From positions 53,843 to 117,842 of the forward strand of contig VWPU01002146.1 in assembly GCA_013398955.1 (NCBI GenBank): DNA of 64,000 bases. Direction: 5' to 3'. The notes under the pieces are model-generated. The model was not told the DNA's origin. It searched no databases and saw nothing but the letters and a program-made list of their open reading frames with translations. Each line of letters opens with the position of its first letter. Position 1 is the stretch's first letter. The translations under genes and the position numbers were made by a program. This DNA is from Callaeas wilsoni. Its lineage: Eukaryota; Chordata; Aves; Passeriformes; Callaeidae. This document shows positions 14,901 to 29,776 of the stretch, in pieces.

Positions 14901-17900
14901 TTTAAACTCGCAAGGATAGATTTATTTAAATTACACCTGTAATCTGATCTGTACTTCTAAATGAGTGTGATGATTCCATGTAGCAATGGTGCTCTTTTTT
15001 CCCCTACTTTGGAGGGACTTGATTATATAAAGGATTTGAAGCTTGACATAAAGGAGTTGAAGCTTAGCATGAAATGGTTCAGCAGATCCACATGATAAGT
15101 AATGGAACAGTTTACTAAAGGCAGCTATCACTTGGAGATATGTGGCAGTTAGAGATGCACCTGATGAACCTCAGCTTTCTTGCCTTTCCTTCCCTCCTTG
15201 GTCTCTAACACTGCTAACAAGCAAGTTCAGTAAGTTTGGTTTCCTGTGTTATTCCAGTTCTCTGGCATAAACATATCCACAAACCAAAGGCAAAATTAAT
15301 ATGGATGTCTTAATTACTTGCTTGCATTCTTATTGGAAACAAAAGTCTTTGCTTGGCTGAGCCCTTCAGTTGCCCTGGCTACAGGCGCTTTGTATAGTAA
15401 TGTTTTCTCCTTATCAGAACCTGCCAGGAGCTTTCTTTTGAAAGCAGAAAATGGCAATTTCACTAGTCTTTTTGGTTTTGATAAAAATCAGTGGTATCTG
15501 AGCTGCTCCTGGTGATGATTTCTTAGCCCTTGTGGTGAAATTTGTTTTCCACAGTGGAAAGGAAAACAGTTCTGAAGACTGTTGCCTGGACACTGAGGTG
15601 GCTTGAAACCCCAGAGTCCTCCATTTGTTTTTCAGAGGTCTGTCTAAAGTAATGGATTCCTGGCTGGCCTCAGCTCACTTCTGTTCAGCTTTGTGTAACC
15701 AAATTTACCAGGAGCTTTCTCTTCCACACAGCAGCTGAGGGTGCTGCTCTGACCATCATTTCAAGGTTTTGTTGGGATGTGGAAGCTTCCTGTGGCATAA
15801 CCCAAAGCTGTGTATTGTGGGAATTTAATACGTCAGCCTCTGGCTTTGAATGAGCACAGGATGGACTGGTAGCTTATTTCATGTGGTTGGCTCCTGGAAA
15901 CACGAGTGGGCATCCAAAACTGATGGACGTCATTCCTAGCCTGTACTCAGCCTCAATTAACACTGTTTCAATATTTTTAAATGCTTTCTTAGTGAAATTT
16001 GGCTATTAATGATTGCACCTCATGAGATCACCTGGAGAGCTTGTGCCTACAGGAGAAGTCTTTCTGCCACTGACATGGTGATCACAGAGCTCACCATGGA
16101 TGAAATGGGGGGTGTTTCCATCAGCCTGGGGCTTGTGAGAGACTGGAGGAGATTGCTGGAGAGTTTCTGAGGGCCTTACGGGGGTGAGCCCTGGGAATCA
16201 TGCAGCTGAAACTAAAAACAGCCTCAGCCGCTGCCAAGTGTCCTGAGCAACACATATTTTATATGATTTTGAAGAAGCTGATTGATTTTGAGGCTGCAGA
16301 AGAACTCTGCTTTGTAAATGCTAGCTTGTTTGTCTGATGCTAATAATCCTGGATCTGTCTTGGATTATTGTATAATAGACCACAGCTTTGGAGCCAGTGC
16401 ATCATAACAAATTAATTGAGACATCTGCTTTGTAATAGTCACACTTTCTTTCTTGGATTGATGAGCCAGTGCTGTGCAATTTCAATTTATTTGAGGATAT
16501 ATTACCATTTAGTACTTTGATGCCTTGCCAAGGGTTAGGTGACTGAGTTTTCCAGCAGCATTAGCACGTGAAACTCTGAATTCCTTGGTTTTGCTCCTTT
16601 GAACTGTTATTCTGTGTCACCGGCACACTGAGTCAGCCGATACACTGAAGGGATTTGGTAATATTCCTGGAACATGGTATAAAACAGTTTATTCTCAGAA
16701 GTTACTAACAGTGACATATTCTTACTCAGCAGTCTTACTCCTCTTACTAATTATGGCTTATTCCAGCTGGGACCAGAGGCCACAGGCTTTTTGCTCCTTT
16801 TTTACCTGGGAAGTTTTTGGTCAAATAGGTCAATTCTCCAACCTGCGGTACTGGCATATCTTTCAGGAGGTGCTGTCAAGAGCCCCTGCACAGTTTCATG
16901 TGGAAAAACTGCTCTGTTCAGACATCTGCATGAGAAAAGGGAGCTTTGAGAGTGAAGCAATGGTTAACCTTCTCCAAAATGGCACACGATAGAGGCAGGG
17001 ATGCAAAATGAGATTTACAAGACTGTGGATGCATTAGAAGAAAAGTGAAACATTTCAAATATAGAAAAGTCCACTGTATTTACTGACAGAGATCCCAGCA
17101 ACGTGTGGAGACACCACCAATAAGGAATGCTTTTTGTTTTACAAAGCAGATATTGGCTGAGTTTTTATCCCATCCCTGCTTCCTGTGAGCAATGCAAGAG
17201 CAATTGACTGCAAAAAGCTATGGAGTGGGAATTCCTTGGGTGAAAATTGATTGGTGGCAACAACTTTTGCCAAATTAGACCCCTGAGTTTTATTTGCCCT
17301 CTAAAGGGATGTTTAAATGCCTCTCTTTAAATCATAACCAGCATATTGTGGCAGCAAAAGGCATTATTTTAGGATTGGCTAGTTCTAAGCCTGTGTGCTT
17401 TTTGGAAGACATGTAACCTCTGGGAAGGAAAGGATTACTTTTGAAAATACATTCAAGGCTGCTATCAGGAAAGAAATGTGCTTCCAGGCTCCTTGCCAAG
17501 CCTCAGGGCTGCATCTGTCCTTTTAGAGTATGCTTTTTTTACTACTAGGGAGACGGTGTGCTCTTGTATGTGTTGTCTCTTCTAACTGGAGTAAGAGACA
17601 TGACCTTTCCAAGGGTAGTTAATTGCATTTTCCTTCCTACTTTGTTTATTGATTTCCTACTGAACCTAAGCTCTAAGTGCAGGGATCTGCTGGCTCTGTC
17701 CAACTGTACCTTCTTTTCCTCAAGGCAGCAAGTCACAAATTACAAAGCTCTAATATCTATTGATAATAAATGAAGGGCTCAGTGGGAAGTTATTTTTCCA
17801 AAATACCTAGGTATTATACACTTGTGGAGAAGTTCTGAGTAGTAAACAAACTTATAATTGCAGAATTTCTGTACCCAGTATATTATCAGGCAATAGCGAA

Positions 17901-19930
17901 ATCTGAGGGTTCATTTTCAGGTCATTTTGATGTGGTTTTTTTTTTCTTCCTTGTTTATTCTGGAAGCAATGGATGGGACTGGGGAGAGGAATTCAGCTTT
18001 CATTCCAGGCACGAAGAGATGCTTTCCCATATGATGACGGAGCAAGTTGGGTTTTGCCGTGGATAGTTGGAGCACGTAGGAAGGCAGCCAGGCGGTGGTG
18101 AGAGTGCTTAGAGGAGCTGGGAGCTCCCCTCTGGAACCGCTGCTCCAGTAGCAGTCCCCAGGTGGGAAGGGCTGGAGCAGCCGGGTCAGAAATGCAGTGG
18201 GTCTTCATGGGGGAAGAAGTGGGCTCCACTGCCTTGCAAGTAATAATTGGATGAAAAATCCACCGAATAGTCAGCTGACAAGTGATCTGAATGGAAATGA
18301 TAATGGTCCTGTAAAGAAGGCCCTAAACGACTAGGGGACTTGCATAGGAACTTTGAAAAATTTGCTTCCAGGTTCCTCCCTTCAGATGTGGGCCCTAAAT
18401 TGTCTTAAGTTCATCAGGTTGGGGTGTTCTTTTTGATGCTGCTATTTTCTGTATGATTTTTCAATTTCTTCAGAGAGTCAAGGTAATGTGTCCATACTTC
18501 ATGGAGGGGCAGAATTTCAATCTGTGTTTATAGAAAATTCCTCTATATGCCATTTAGACACGACATTACTCTGACTCTTACTGAGCTTCCTTCATATTTG
18601 AACTTATAAGTTCTTCCCTTTTGCATGTATAGGTCAGTATTCATACATTTATTTATGAGTAGTAGCTGGCAAGCTTCCAGCATGTAGAAGTCTCTGAAGA
18701 AACCTTATGCAAAGCCATGTTTCCTACAGCAGTGGGAAGGCAGAGATAAGCTGCACTTCTGATAACAGCATCTTTTCAAGGAATTTCTAAAAGAGAGCAC
18801 AAGTGACACATCTTAATATTTATTGGTGTTAGAACTGAATGAGGTGCTTGATTGGCTGCTGAGCATTCTGCAATGTGTACCCGTTAGGGCTTTTTAATGT
18901 CAGCTATGAGCTACGTCACCTTCTTGCTAAACAAATGCACTGCAGTCTTCTCAAAGGGAGGGTAAGCACAGGGTTCATTCCAAACAGGTTGGTCTGGCCA
19001 CCCTGCATGGACTAAACTGTGACAGAACCAAGGACAAGCAGAACTTTGGGCAGTGTTATAGTCTAAATGGGAATGAGGAAAAAAAGAAATTGGCTTCTAA
19101 GAGTTTTAAGAGTCTATTATCAATTACTGGAAAGAATTCCTATAAGGAAGTTGTGGGGGTTTAATAAGTTTTAGGTCTTCAATGACAGTCTATGGGCAAG
19201 TCTAAGAATTAGACTTAGATGACTGCTTGGAGAGTCCAAACCTTTTTGGCTTGGTTCATTAACTGAGCCCTTCACAATCCTCCAACTTCAATTCAAAGCA
19301 GAGACATCAAACATGCCTATAATATTTGAGGACTTCTGCCATTGTAACAAAATGCAGACCACTCCCTGTTCTTGTTTAACATAAATATTTGTGTGGTCTC
19401 TGTATAATACATGCATAGAAATATTAAGCATATTAAAAATCAGTCTAACAGTGCCTAACAGCTCTTATTCATGCTTTGAAGATTGACAGTTAATTGTCTA
19501 TTTTTAATCAGCAGTTGCACCATCTTAGCATGCTGAGGCCTTCTTATGTGCTACATACGTGTAATAACAAAGCTGCCCTCATCTTCAAAGCTGGGATAAA
19601 TGGTCTCTCATGAAATTTAAGCACTGTATAAAATATCAGATTTTTCTCCAAGCAAGTAAAAGTAACCTAAGAAAATTAAGGCAAAACATGTGAGTACTTG
19701 TGTTGAGAATCTCAGGGGGCATGCACAGCGACAAACCAGTGTAAATTAGCTTGAATTAGCTGGACTATTCAGGGACCTTTTCTGAAGCCAGATGCTTCTG
19801 ATGGTGGGGAGTAGAAAAACCAAAACAGAAAACAAAAGCCTTCCCCTGGGTCCTGCAGAATGTACTCGTGGATAGAGAAGTTGATGCAGTAGGAACTTGA
19901 AAGGTAAAGGAAGTGCGTGGGCTTGCTGCT

Positions 19931-19969
19931 TTTCTGTTTGGTGTTTTGTTTTTTGTTTTTTTTTTTTTT
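19931..19969. repeat. T-rich tract
   Basis: TG/T-rich stretch ending in a 14-T run, followed by CCTCCTCC. Overlapping Phe-rich and Lys-rich ORFs on the two strands are artefacts of it. Confidence 0.75.
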
Positions 19970-22900
19970 CCTCCTCCACAGACAGTACCTATTGTACATT
20001 CCTGTTCTGGGAATGCTTTGACATCATCTTCCTTAGATGGAATTGTTTTCTTGCTTTATTATGTTGTAGTACTCACAGGAGCAGGCAAAAGGGCTACAGC
20101 AGCAGGTTGTGCATGTGTGGTGTGATTGTACAGATACAACTACGCTTGAAGTAAAACTTCTCCCATGGAAGATGCTGGATTTAAGAACTAAATTAGGGAG
20201 TTGTAATTAAACAAGGAATATTGCATATTTTTAAATGTGATCTTTAACAAGGAATGAGAAGGGAAACAAGAAAATTGAGTTGAAACAAGTACAGAAGCAA
20301 ATAACAGTTTAAGAAACAAATAACAGCTTATCTAAGCTAACTCAATCTTTTTATACACCAAAAAGGCTGTGAATTTTGTCAGTGCTCTTGGCGAAGTTAC
20401 TAATTTTGGAAGTCCAGTTGGGTTTTGCATGTGTGTGAGATTAGCCACATGTTCCCTGGGAGCTGCTGTGACAACTGTAGTCCTGCTTTAGGCAGTGCTG
20501 GGTAATTACTTTCTTTCTGGGAGCTGATGAGGCCTTCCAAGTGTCTTTGGGGGCATTCAAACAGATTTCTGACAGTAGTGTTGCTTTCAAAAGCATGAAT
20601 TAGAAAGGGAGGGAAGCACAAGACCCACAGCTCCATGGCAAAAATCATGAGCTGTTTCCAGCTGTTGGCTTTCCCTTCTCTCTGGGCAGCTTGGGCTGAT
20701 AGCAATGACTGCAACTGCTTCTAACTGGACTTAATATTAAAGCAACTGAGAGACACACCTGGTCCTTTTAGCATGTTGGGATCAATGCAGCTTTGGAGAG
20801 GCTGGAAAGGAGAAGTGTGAAAGGGCATAACTTGCCTGTTTCCTGATCTTTCCTCTAAATGCTTCTCTCTTTGTGAAGCTACCTTTGCAGTCTCACTTCT
20901 GTCTTAGAGGGAAATTCTTTTCCATTCCATGTCCAGGTGCAGCTTCTTGTTCATCACCTTTCCTGATCAGTATGGATCAGTACCAGTGAAGGACTGATAC
21001 AAGAACAAAATATAGATGTATGAATCATAAAACTGCTACAATATAAAAAATATAAATTATTTTTAAAAATACTTTTATTCAAAGATATCAGTTTTTTCTT
21101 TTGCTTTTAAAGCACCACTTTGTTTGGATTTTTTGTTCTTTTTTGGTAGGTGTTATAGGTATAGCCACATCCATCTTGTGAGGCTGCACTCCTTGTTTCT
21201 CACTTACTTGAGAAGCTGTCTGGGATTAACTCTGCACTGGATAGTGTGGTTGCATCTGCCATCTCATTTGTCACTCTGCAGTGAAGCAGAGTACGCCTTG
21301 TGCTTTTAGCTTCAGTGAGCTTTAGTGCTTATTAATTGTCACAGACCTTCATAATTTGCTGATGTAAATTCTTTTCAAATCTTGCACTTCACATTAGAAA
21401 GGATAATGGCAAGCAGCTGAATTTAAATGACAAACGTAATGATGCAATTGTTTCCTGGTAGTGTTCTGTAGACAAGGGGCAGTAACAATTTCAGTTTCCT
21501 GAATGCCTTTGGGGACCATATTTTTGTTATTACCTAAGACAAGGCTCTGCTCTGCCTATCCTGGCAGGTCTACTTTGTACGTCTATCAACAGAGCTGTTT
21601 GGCCAAGGAAAAGAAGGAAGAATGGTGCCCCAAAGAGTATAAAAATAGCAGCAGTGGAAAACTGACCAAAAGCCGTTTTAATTCATTGAAAACCAAAGGA
21701 ATGCTGAATTTCTATAATGGTATTTCCCATTGGATTCAAATTGCCCCCTTTACAGCATTGCTCATAAATACTTTTTTCATTGCTTCAGTAATGTTATTGC
21801 ACATCTAGACTAAATGTGATCAGTCTTGAATATTGCTGGTGCAGTTGCAAGAATGGACTGTGCACAAGTTGGGAGAGAGAAGCAAACTTCTGATCTCCAC
21901 ATGTGGTAGTTTTAAAATTGTTTATGAGGGTTTGAGAAAGTTTTGTGTTAGGCTAAATGGGAAGCCAGAGTCTTTTTATAGTTTTGTTTCTCCACTTTCT
22001 TCACTCTTGTTATTTCTGGTCTTGCAGGAGTGGTATCCTAATTAAAACATTCTGCCTTCTGAAGCCTGTTGAACATATGTCAATTGTGTTTTCTCATTCC
22101 ATTCTATTTGACTTTTTTAATTTAAAAACTCTGTTGGAAACTTTAATTTTCTGATTTATGTTTAGCCTTTCAGTGCAGTTTGCCTCTCTAAATGCCTCTA
22201 TAATTAAATGATTGAGTAACTGTTTTGTGGGTTTTTTATCTGTAGACATTAAAAATAATTTTCTAGTATAAAAATACAGAATTATGCACTCTTATTGAAA
22301 TAGAAACTGTAATTTAATATGGCTTGATGTGGTATTGTGGATATTCTGTCTTTAGATGGAAATCTTAGAAGAATCTGTCTTAATAAAGAGCTGATGTTTA
22401 TGTCTAAATTTTTAACCCTGTTTCATTGGCCATTAACAGCTACCATGAAGGCCATGGCAGTAACCCCTCAGGCTTTCCTGCAGCTGATGGATTCCCGAAG
22501 TGCAGCACTTGCCCTTTCTTGTGGGTGCAGTGTCTATCTGGTTGGTTGCAGCAGGTAGCGGAGCCCCACGCTGTTGTGGGGGTTTTTCCGTTTGCCCTGC
22601 CCGCGAGGCAGAGCCTGTGCTGGCGGCAGCTCCTCGGCTGTCTGGAGGGACCCAGGTGTGTGCTGTGCTTGGGAGTAGGCTGTCTAAAGGCGTGGCCCTG
22701 GCCAAGAAGGAAGGTGGAAGGGAGGAGGTCGAGTTGGGGTGAGCTGGCCCTCTCCCCGACTCCTTTCTGCTGTTTAATTTGGGGCAATATTCCCCCAGGA
22801 AACCTGAAATGCGCCTGTGTCTCATTGTTTCTTACCTCTTGTGACTCCTCCACGTGTTTTTTTTTTTGAAAGCAGCACGTGCTAATGCCCCGGGGGGCTT

Positions 22901-25900
22901 TCCATGAGGACTACTAGCATTAACGTAGTGTAAACACATGACTGTCCAGTCCTCCCTGTCCAGTTACATCACTGCTAAAGCATAACAGCCTCAGTAATGA
23001 GTGCATTAATCAAAGCAGCTTCTCAGCAATTGTTATAAACTTGTGCTAGTGGGGTCAGGTAGGTCTTGGCCCTGGAAATGATCTTTCTTCTTCTGCTTAT
23101 GTGAAGTGCAGGTGGAGTAGATTAACACCTTTCTACAAGCGTGGGGGTACTCCAGCTGGCTGGCTTCACTTGTAAACCACTGGGTGCTGGGTGGAAAAGC
23201 TCTTTTTATAGCTAACACGGCTGGCAGACCCAGTTCAGGTACAAGAATTGGAAGAGTTCTTTCAAAAGCTGTGGAAGAACTACTATCTGGATCATTTAGA
23301 CCAGCTCATTTAGCATGAGCTTCATGCACCGCTGCACAAAAATTAGTAATTCCAGGCTAAGATGCTAAAGGCAAAATTATTAGCATAATCTGTTAAACAT
23401 TTACCTATTAAAACTGATACAAATCTTTGCTAGATTTCATCTTCATTGTCTGGTCTCCTAAAAAATCTCCCTGAAGATTTTGCAGTGCTATACTTTGCAA
23501 GCTAGACAGAACATAATTATCTTGGGAGATGTTTTTTGCAGCTTTCTAGAATTGACACTAGAGGTGGATTTCTCCCACTCTTCCCTACTTAGCAATGTAA
23601 AACTACCTGGTTTAAAGGTCAGTGAATTGATCATCCAGTGTGCTACAATTGCAAAGACAATGCAGATTTATCATCCTCTGAGCAATTTTATCCTGCTTTA
23701 GCACAAATCCTGCTGCAGGGAAGTAGTAATTGCCATGCTGAAGTAGCAGCAACAAAAGCTTCATGAGAGTTGCCCCATTGTAATTTGATTGGAGGAACTG
23801 TGGAACTGAGGGCTGTTTTAGTGGTGCTTTGGGACATGTTACCCAGCCTGATTATGAGGAGAATGTGGTGATGTTGGGAGGATCTGTAGGGACAGAGCAG
23901 AGAGAGGTCTTTAAAGTAGCATCAGGTTACTTCTGGGAGAGTATGAACTCATCCAAAACAGCGGTGATAAATGTTCATCTGGAACCAATGCCATGGACAC
24001 AATATAAATCAAGGTATTTAAAACAAACATCAAACCCTTTAAAATCCTGAGGTATGTGACTGGTAAATATGCTTTAAAAGAGAAGTCAGTATCGAATGTA
24101 AAAACTAGGGAACAAATTTGCAGAGATACCGAGATAAATGCGTCAAGAAATTGTGTTCTAGGAAACAAGAGCAAGGTGCCCACCAGCAGAAACTATTGCA
24201 GAGATACAGCTAAAATGAAAAGTAGTGAGAGAGTGAAAAAGGTAATGAAGAGTAAACAAGTAATTTCTGCACTGGTATCTGAACTGAAATGAGATCACAT
24301 ATATTAGTTAAAAAATCCTCTTTTGTTATTAGAAGATTGTTTCTGCAACAGACCCAATTATGAGTAAAGAAACATGGGCAATGGTTCAAAGACTAGGTAT
24401 TTCTTCCTTTTGAAGTTTTTTCATTAAATGCGGATTTTTTTTAATTATTAAAAACCAAGTATGTATTCATTGGTAATTAATAGAAAATATTGATGATTAC
24501 GGCTGTTGAGAATTAATGTAAACTGCCATGGTCCTGAAAGGCTCATTAATAACTGACTGCATTGTATGTTGTGAATGATAAATCTTTAGAATCGCAAATA
24601 TCTGAAAACTGCTTTTACAAATTTTGTGGGTTTTTTCCTTGTGAATTTATGCAGGTGAAGTTACAGTCCTGTCCTCTTTTTCTCTAACCAAAGGCAAAGT
24701 AGATCATGGCATGGCAGGAAGGAAATAACTCTATGAAATAACTGAGCATGTAACAATTTCTTTGGGGGAGAAAAAAAAAATCTTGTTCTTATTTACTCAC
24801 CTGTTTTTGTCTGAGGTGATGACTGGAATCAACACTCGCACATGAAGCGTGTGGGAGAAAAAACTATTTGCCTTGGCTGGTGCTGTGTGTAGTGGCAGCC
24901 CTCATGATGGGTGTTTTGGGCACGTTTTGACTTAGCAGCCTGAGACTCGCGAGACAGGCAAGCCGGGACCCAGCACAGGGGTAGCAAATGAACTCTGCGA
25001 TGAGATGAGTGCCACGTTCCTTCAGGACTCTGCAAGATGCAGCAGCAGTCTGTCACGTCTGATTGCTGGCACTCCCGGTGCTTGTGCAATGCAGTCTCCC
25101 AGCTGTGGTTTGGTGTTGTGCCTGGCACCAGCCTGGCAGAGCATGCTCTCACCACCACGGCAGAGCTGCTGCTCTCTGCAGCTGAGCAGGAAGGCAATGC
25201 TCACATGAGGTCTTTGGTATGAGTTTTAGGATTTGGCTTCTGAGTTGTTTCCCACTGAGAAGCACAGGCTGTGAATCTGTGGGGTCCTGCAACTTACAGG
25301 GGGTGTGTTTGTGGAAGAGGAGCTGCAGCCTCGTGTCCGGCCTTGTGCTGTAAATCCTCTGGATTTCCCCCTTATCCTCAGATCTGTGCACCTAATGCAG
25401 AAATCCAGAGAGAGGACATAGCATTGGAGAGCTGTGGTTGGGAAGGAGGGCTGCAGCTCTTTAGTGAGGTTTGCCATGGTTGAAACCCCCTATTTGTGTA
25501 GTCTTCTCAGTGCGGACCCCATCTCATTTCCCAATTTTGTGAGGTGCATATCCTTGCAATGAGGAGCGGCTCTTAGTCCCTGGATAATTGGATCATATTT
25601 TGAGTTGAGCAAAATCGGATGTACAGGGCTCTTGAGATAGTTGTCATGGCAGTTTTGGAGAGAAAAATAAATTTGTAGATAAACAACCCGTTGAAACGCT
25701 GTTCTAGGATGCCAGTGGTGGGTATAGGCTGGCAAATATGAAACCTTCAGCTGATAGAGTTAAGAAGCAGGCTTGATTCAGTTGTGTAAGCACAGGCCTC
25801 TGGTCCTACGGAGATGCTCTAGGATCTTCTGTGGCATCCACTTCCCAGCAGAGAAGGGACAGGATGTCCAGCTGCCTGTGTCAGTGTGCTGGTGCCAGGA

Positions 25901-27875
25901 GAGCGCCACGCATCCCAAGGGGCACTACCCACTCTGAAGCATTTCTGCAACTTGCTCAGGACACAGTGTGTAAGCTCCTGGTGCCAATGGGCTGCAGAAG
26001 GCCTCCGATGTCCCGTTCCACATCACAGCTCTGGAAAGGACGTGCAGGCGTCAGCAGAGCGGCCCTGCCTGGGATCCGGACTGTGGCACTATCGCGCTCT
26101 TCAGAACTTGCATTCCTTTCTGAAGAACACATTGTACAATTTGGCTGCACTGGCTGAGATCTCGTTTCTGGTGCGATGAGAATTCACAGCTCTTAGAGTC
26201 TGTGTACATATGATATGTAATATCTCTCTAAGAGTGCTGGACTGCGTGATTTGCTTCCTCAATACATCATTTGCTCCTCTTGCATCTCTTTTTCTTTCTA
26301 CATTGTTTCATCCATCTCTTTTTTTCTTTTTGATTAAAAGAAGAGACTCTCTTGTGTATTCTAATCAGATCCTGAGTTGGGTGTGCTACTTTAAATTTGA
26401 AATTTTTTTAAAGTTTGTATTTTCTGTAACTTTTTTAAAATTCAAAATTTAAGATTTTAATACCAAAGCTTCTTAAAATTACTGACAAATAATTAAATGG
26501 GTAATTCTACTGAGTTGACTGCCTCTGTGAGGCTGCATTGTTGGAGACTGTAGGTAAGCCTGTGTCAGGATGCAGTCTTTGCCCAAATCCAGCTATGGTC
26601 TGTGGCCGTGGGTTCCAGCTAATCAGCACATGCAGCAAAGTGTTCTTTTTAGAGGGCTTCTTCCATTGCACTCTGTTTAGTGAACATTAGACCAAACATC
26701 AGTTTCTGAAGGGCCCTGTGATTGCAACAGTACTGTACATTTGGTAATACTTGGAAATGCTGTAGTCATTTCCCTTTCCTGTGAGGCTGTAAGTTCCCAA
26801 ACATTCCTGTCTGGCCTGTGATTGGTGATAAACATCTCTGCTCACAATTTGTTTAGATCACTTGTCTACTGTACCAAGTTCTGTATAATGGCTCATTGCT
26901 GCACTTAGAGCCAAACTGCCTAACATGTATTTCCTGGGACATGAAAGAAGGGATATCTAGAGTTAGTATGGAAGTACAAAAATAGTGAGGAGAACTCGAG
27001 AGAAAAGCCTCCTAAAAACTTATTCTCTGAAATCTTTGGAATGAACGGTGGAGAGACATGTTGTTCTCATTTACTACCCATCTGCACAAAAAAAATTAGG
27101 CTATGCTATTCTTAAAGTTTTATTCTGGGTGACTCTAATTATAAGCAGACTTTTACTTTGTTTTATAGACCTGTTCTACAATCTGCATTTTTTTTATTTT
27201 ACACTTATCTGTACACAAAGAGTTGATGTAAAACTCATGGAAATAGCAGTATAACGATAGAGTATAAATTTCACAGCTGTTATGAAGAAAATAGGACAAC
27301 ACATCTCCTATTTAAAAAGGAAAAGAGATCTACTTGTCAGCTCTTTTAAAAACAAAAACCAAAAAAGTCCTAGACCATCTGTCCAGTATGTTTCTTTGGT
27401 GGTTTTTTTTTTTTTTAGGGAGCCTCTGTAGGTCAACAATTGCCAGGGTTGAATACAGTTAATTGCTGTAGTGGTTTTATTAATCTGCATTTTAATCTTG
27501 CCAATCTTAATGTTTGAAGGGTCACCACTTTGGGTTTTTTTATTCTTATTAAATAAATGAGGGAAGAAGAAGAATTCTGCCAATTTAGCTATTTTCAAGT
27601 TTATCTTTTTAACAGTAGCTTTCAATGATTAATGTGAGCAAATGCCTTTTAGGTTTGTCTGCCGGTGGAAAAGTGTACCTGAGCTCGTTCAAGTGCTGTT
27701 AATGAGAATGATAAAAGCAGTGATTTGTTATTGCTGCTGCTATTAGTTACTGTTTTATAAATCATATGATCTGATGAAATACTGTTATTGCCCTGCGTCT
27801 GGTAACCCAAAAGAAAAGTCAAGCAAGAGAAAGATCTCTAACAGCTAATGACAAGTCTATTTTGGGAAAAGGACC

Positions 27876-27898
27876 TTTTTTTTTTTTTTTTTTTTTTT
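27876..27898. repeat. Poly(T) tract, 23 bp
   Basis: Uninterrupted run of 23 T followed by CCCC. It could be the complement of an old poly(A) tail on the minus strand, but no retroposed gene or target-site duplication was recognised beside it. Confidence 0.9.
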
Positions 27899-29754
27899 CC
27901 CCAGCTGAGGAGTGTGGGATAGACATAGGGGACAGGAAACCAAGCCCCAAACCCCAACATTTTATTTATTTCTAGAAGGAAATATAAAATTAACAAGCCC
28001 ACCAAGAATAAGAGTTGGTAGACTCATGACCTGTGAGTAAAATACCCACTAAACATTTCATGCCATTAAAACATGTTTGTGAGTCCCTCTGTGGTTTCCC
28101 TCAGTGTTCTCTGTGGATGGGGTTTTTCTCCTTCTGGATAATCTCCTTTCTGCAGGAAGAAAGGGTCCCTCTATCAGCCCAGTACCTGAGCAGCCCTTTA
28201 GTGACCCCTTGGAAGGCTGTGCATGCTGAGCCTCTTTGGGTATGCAGAGTTATCATCCTTGGTCACCACGAGGCTCCTCTACTTAGACACAGATACCAAG
28301 GTCTTCTCAATTTCTAATTCAAACACAAATGGGAAGTCTTTCCTTAGTGTGATCCTTGCTTTATTTATTGTATGTATTTTGGGTTTTTTTTTAGTTTCTG
28401 CTCTGGCTTTTGTCACACATTTGCTTCCCTGAAGGAATTGCTTTTTTTTAAGAGATCCTATGATTTTTTTTTTCTTTGCTGTGGCATCTTGCAGGCCTAA
28501 TCAAACTGAAGCGCAATGCTCTGTACACCCACCAGAAGTTAACAGCAGCAAAAACTATATTATCCCTAGCTGGATTTCCTGTGGAGTTCTTTCTTGCTGA
28601 GTGGTTTTATGAGCTGGGTAATCACATATTTGTATGATAATCCCTTTGTATGAGGTCACTGCAAAAGGAAAGGATTATCTCCTATAGTAGCACCCCCTTT
28701 TCTTACAACACCGACTCCTCTTAAAGCTTTCTGTTCTGGAGGAGGTTATGCTCAGACTTGCTTTGTATTCTGCTATGGACATATACACAAATCCTAGCTT
28801 GAGAATTCAAGAAAAAAAAATGATGGATGAAAAGATTTTTTGGGGCCTTGAGGATCGATAAGTTAAACATGATTGCTTACATCACATGTTATCATTCCCA
28901 TGTTGTCATCAGGGCCCACGTGGAGTTACAATTTACCAATACAACTTTGCACAAAGCCAGACATCATATTATGCATTTGATATTTGTTGATCAGCATACA
29001 CATCTGTCATTGGTAAATCACTGTCTCTCTCTGCAGGAGTGGCCTGTGCTGTGCACCACAATAATAGTGCTGCTTAGAGGCCCTAGGCAATGAAATTTTG
29101 GGGTTTTTTTTAAGGATTGAAACTTTACCTTAAAATACATTCACATGTAGTTCTTTATTAGACCAACAAGAGGAACCTCTTAAAAGAACAGCTACAGTTT
29201 CTCCTCACTCCAGGATAGTGAAACCCGGTTGTTTGTTTGCTGCCTGCACTGAGTTGTGTTTTCATGTTTGCTTTGTAAAGAAAAAGGCACAGGTATTCAC
29301 ACTGGAAAATGAGAGAGGTTTTCAGTGGGAACAACACTTCACTGTGGTTAAGTAAGGGCCACAGTGAACCTCTGTGAGGCTTCCGTGGAAAGACTGAGCT
29401 TTCCCAAGGGAGGTGAGACAATGGGTTATCACATTGTGATAAAAATTGCCTCTTGAAACTAGGCAGCCAAGTTACAGCTTAAAGTAAACTGTTAACAGGC
29501 CTGATCTGGCAACTTGATGGGAGTAACCTCAGTCACATAAATGGATCCAGCTGAGTGAACACTCCATTTCTCCTGTGAGATCATCCCAGAGGATCAGTGT
29601 GTTGCTGTCAGAGAATGACTTGTTCCTTTATTCCTTGGAATAAAGCAGCTTGAGAGGATGCTAGAAAAGTCCCTGACTTCCTATGGCTTTTGTTGTCTAC
29701 ACTGAGACCTGTTAAGAGAATCAAGAGATTCCAGTTTTAATTTAAAATTTAAAT

Positions 29755-29776
29755 ATCTCATTTAAAAAAATGAGAT
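29755..29776. repeat. Short hairpin, 9-bp perfect arms
   Basis: ATCTCATTT, four A, AAATGAGAT. It lies about 500 bp beyond the last RGS13 poly(A) candidate, outside the expected transcript. Confidence 0.6.

Noticed and set aside
16711..16992. A 93-codon + frame with a hydrophobic start downstream of a TATAAAA at about 16.68 kb, like a secreted peptide
   Set aside because: The frame opens with GTG. The first ATG is internal and removes most of the hydrophobic stretch. No homologue was recognised.
21503..21808. A 101-codon + ORF starting with ATG
   Set aside because: No recognisable domain, no promoter or splice context; fits chance in 30 kb of intergenic DNA.
22426..22869. 147-codon + and 130/137-codon minus frames
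   Set aside because: Mutually overlapping open frames in a GC-rich patch with no recognisable protein family.
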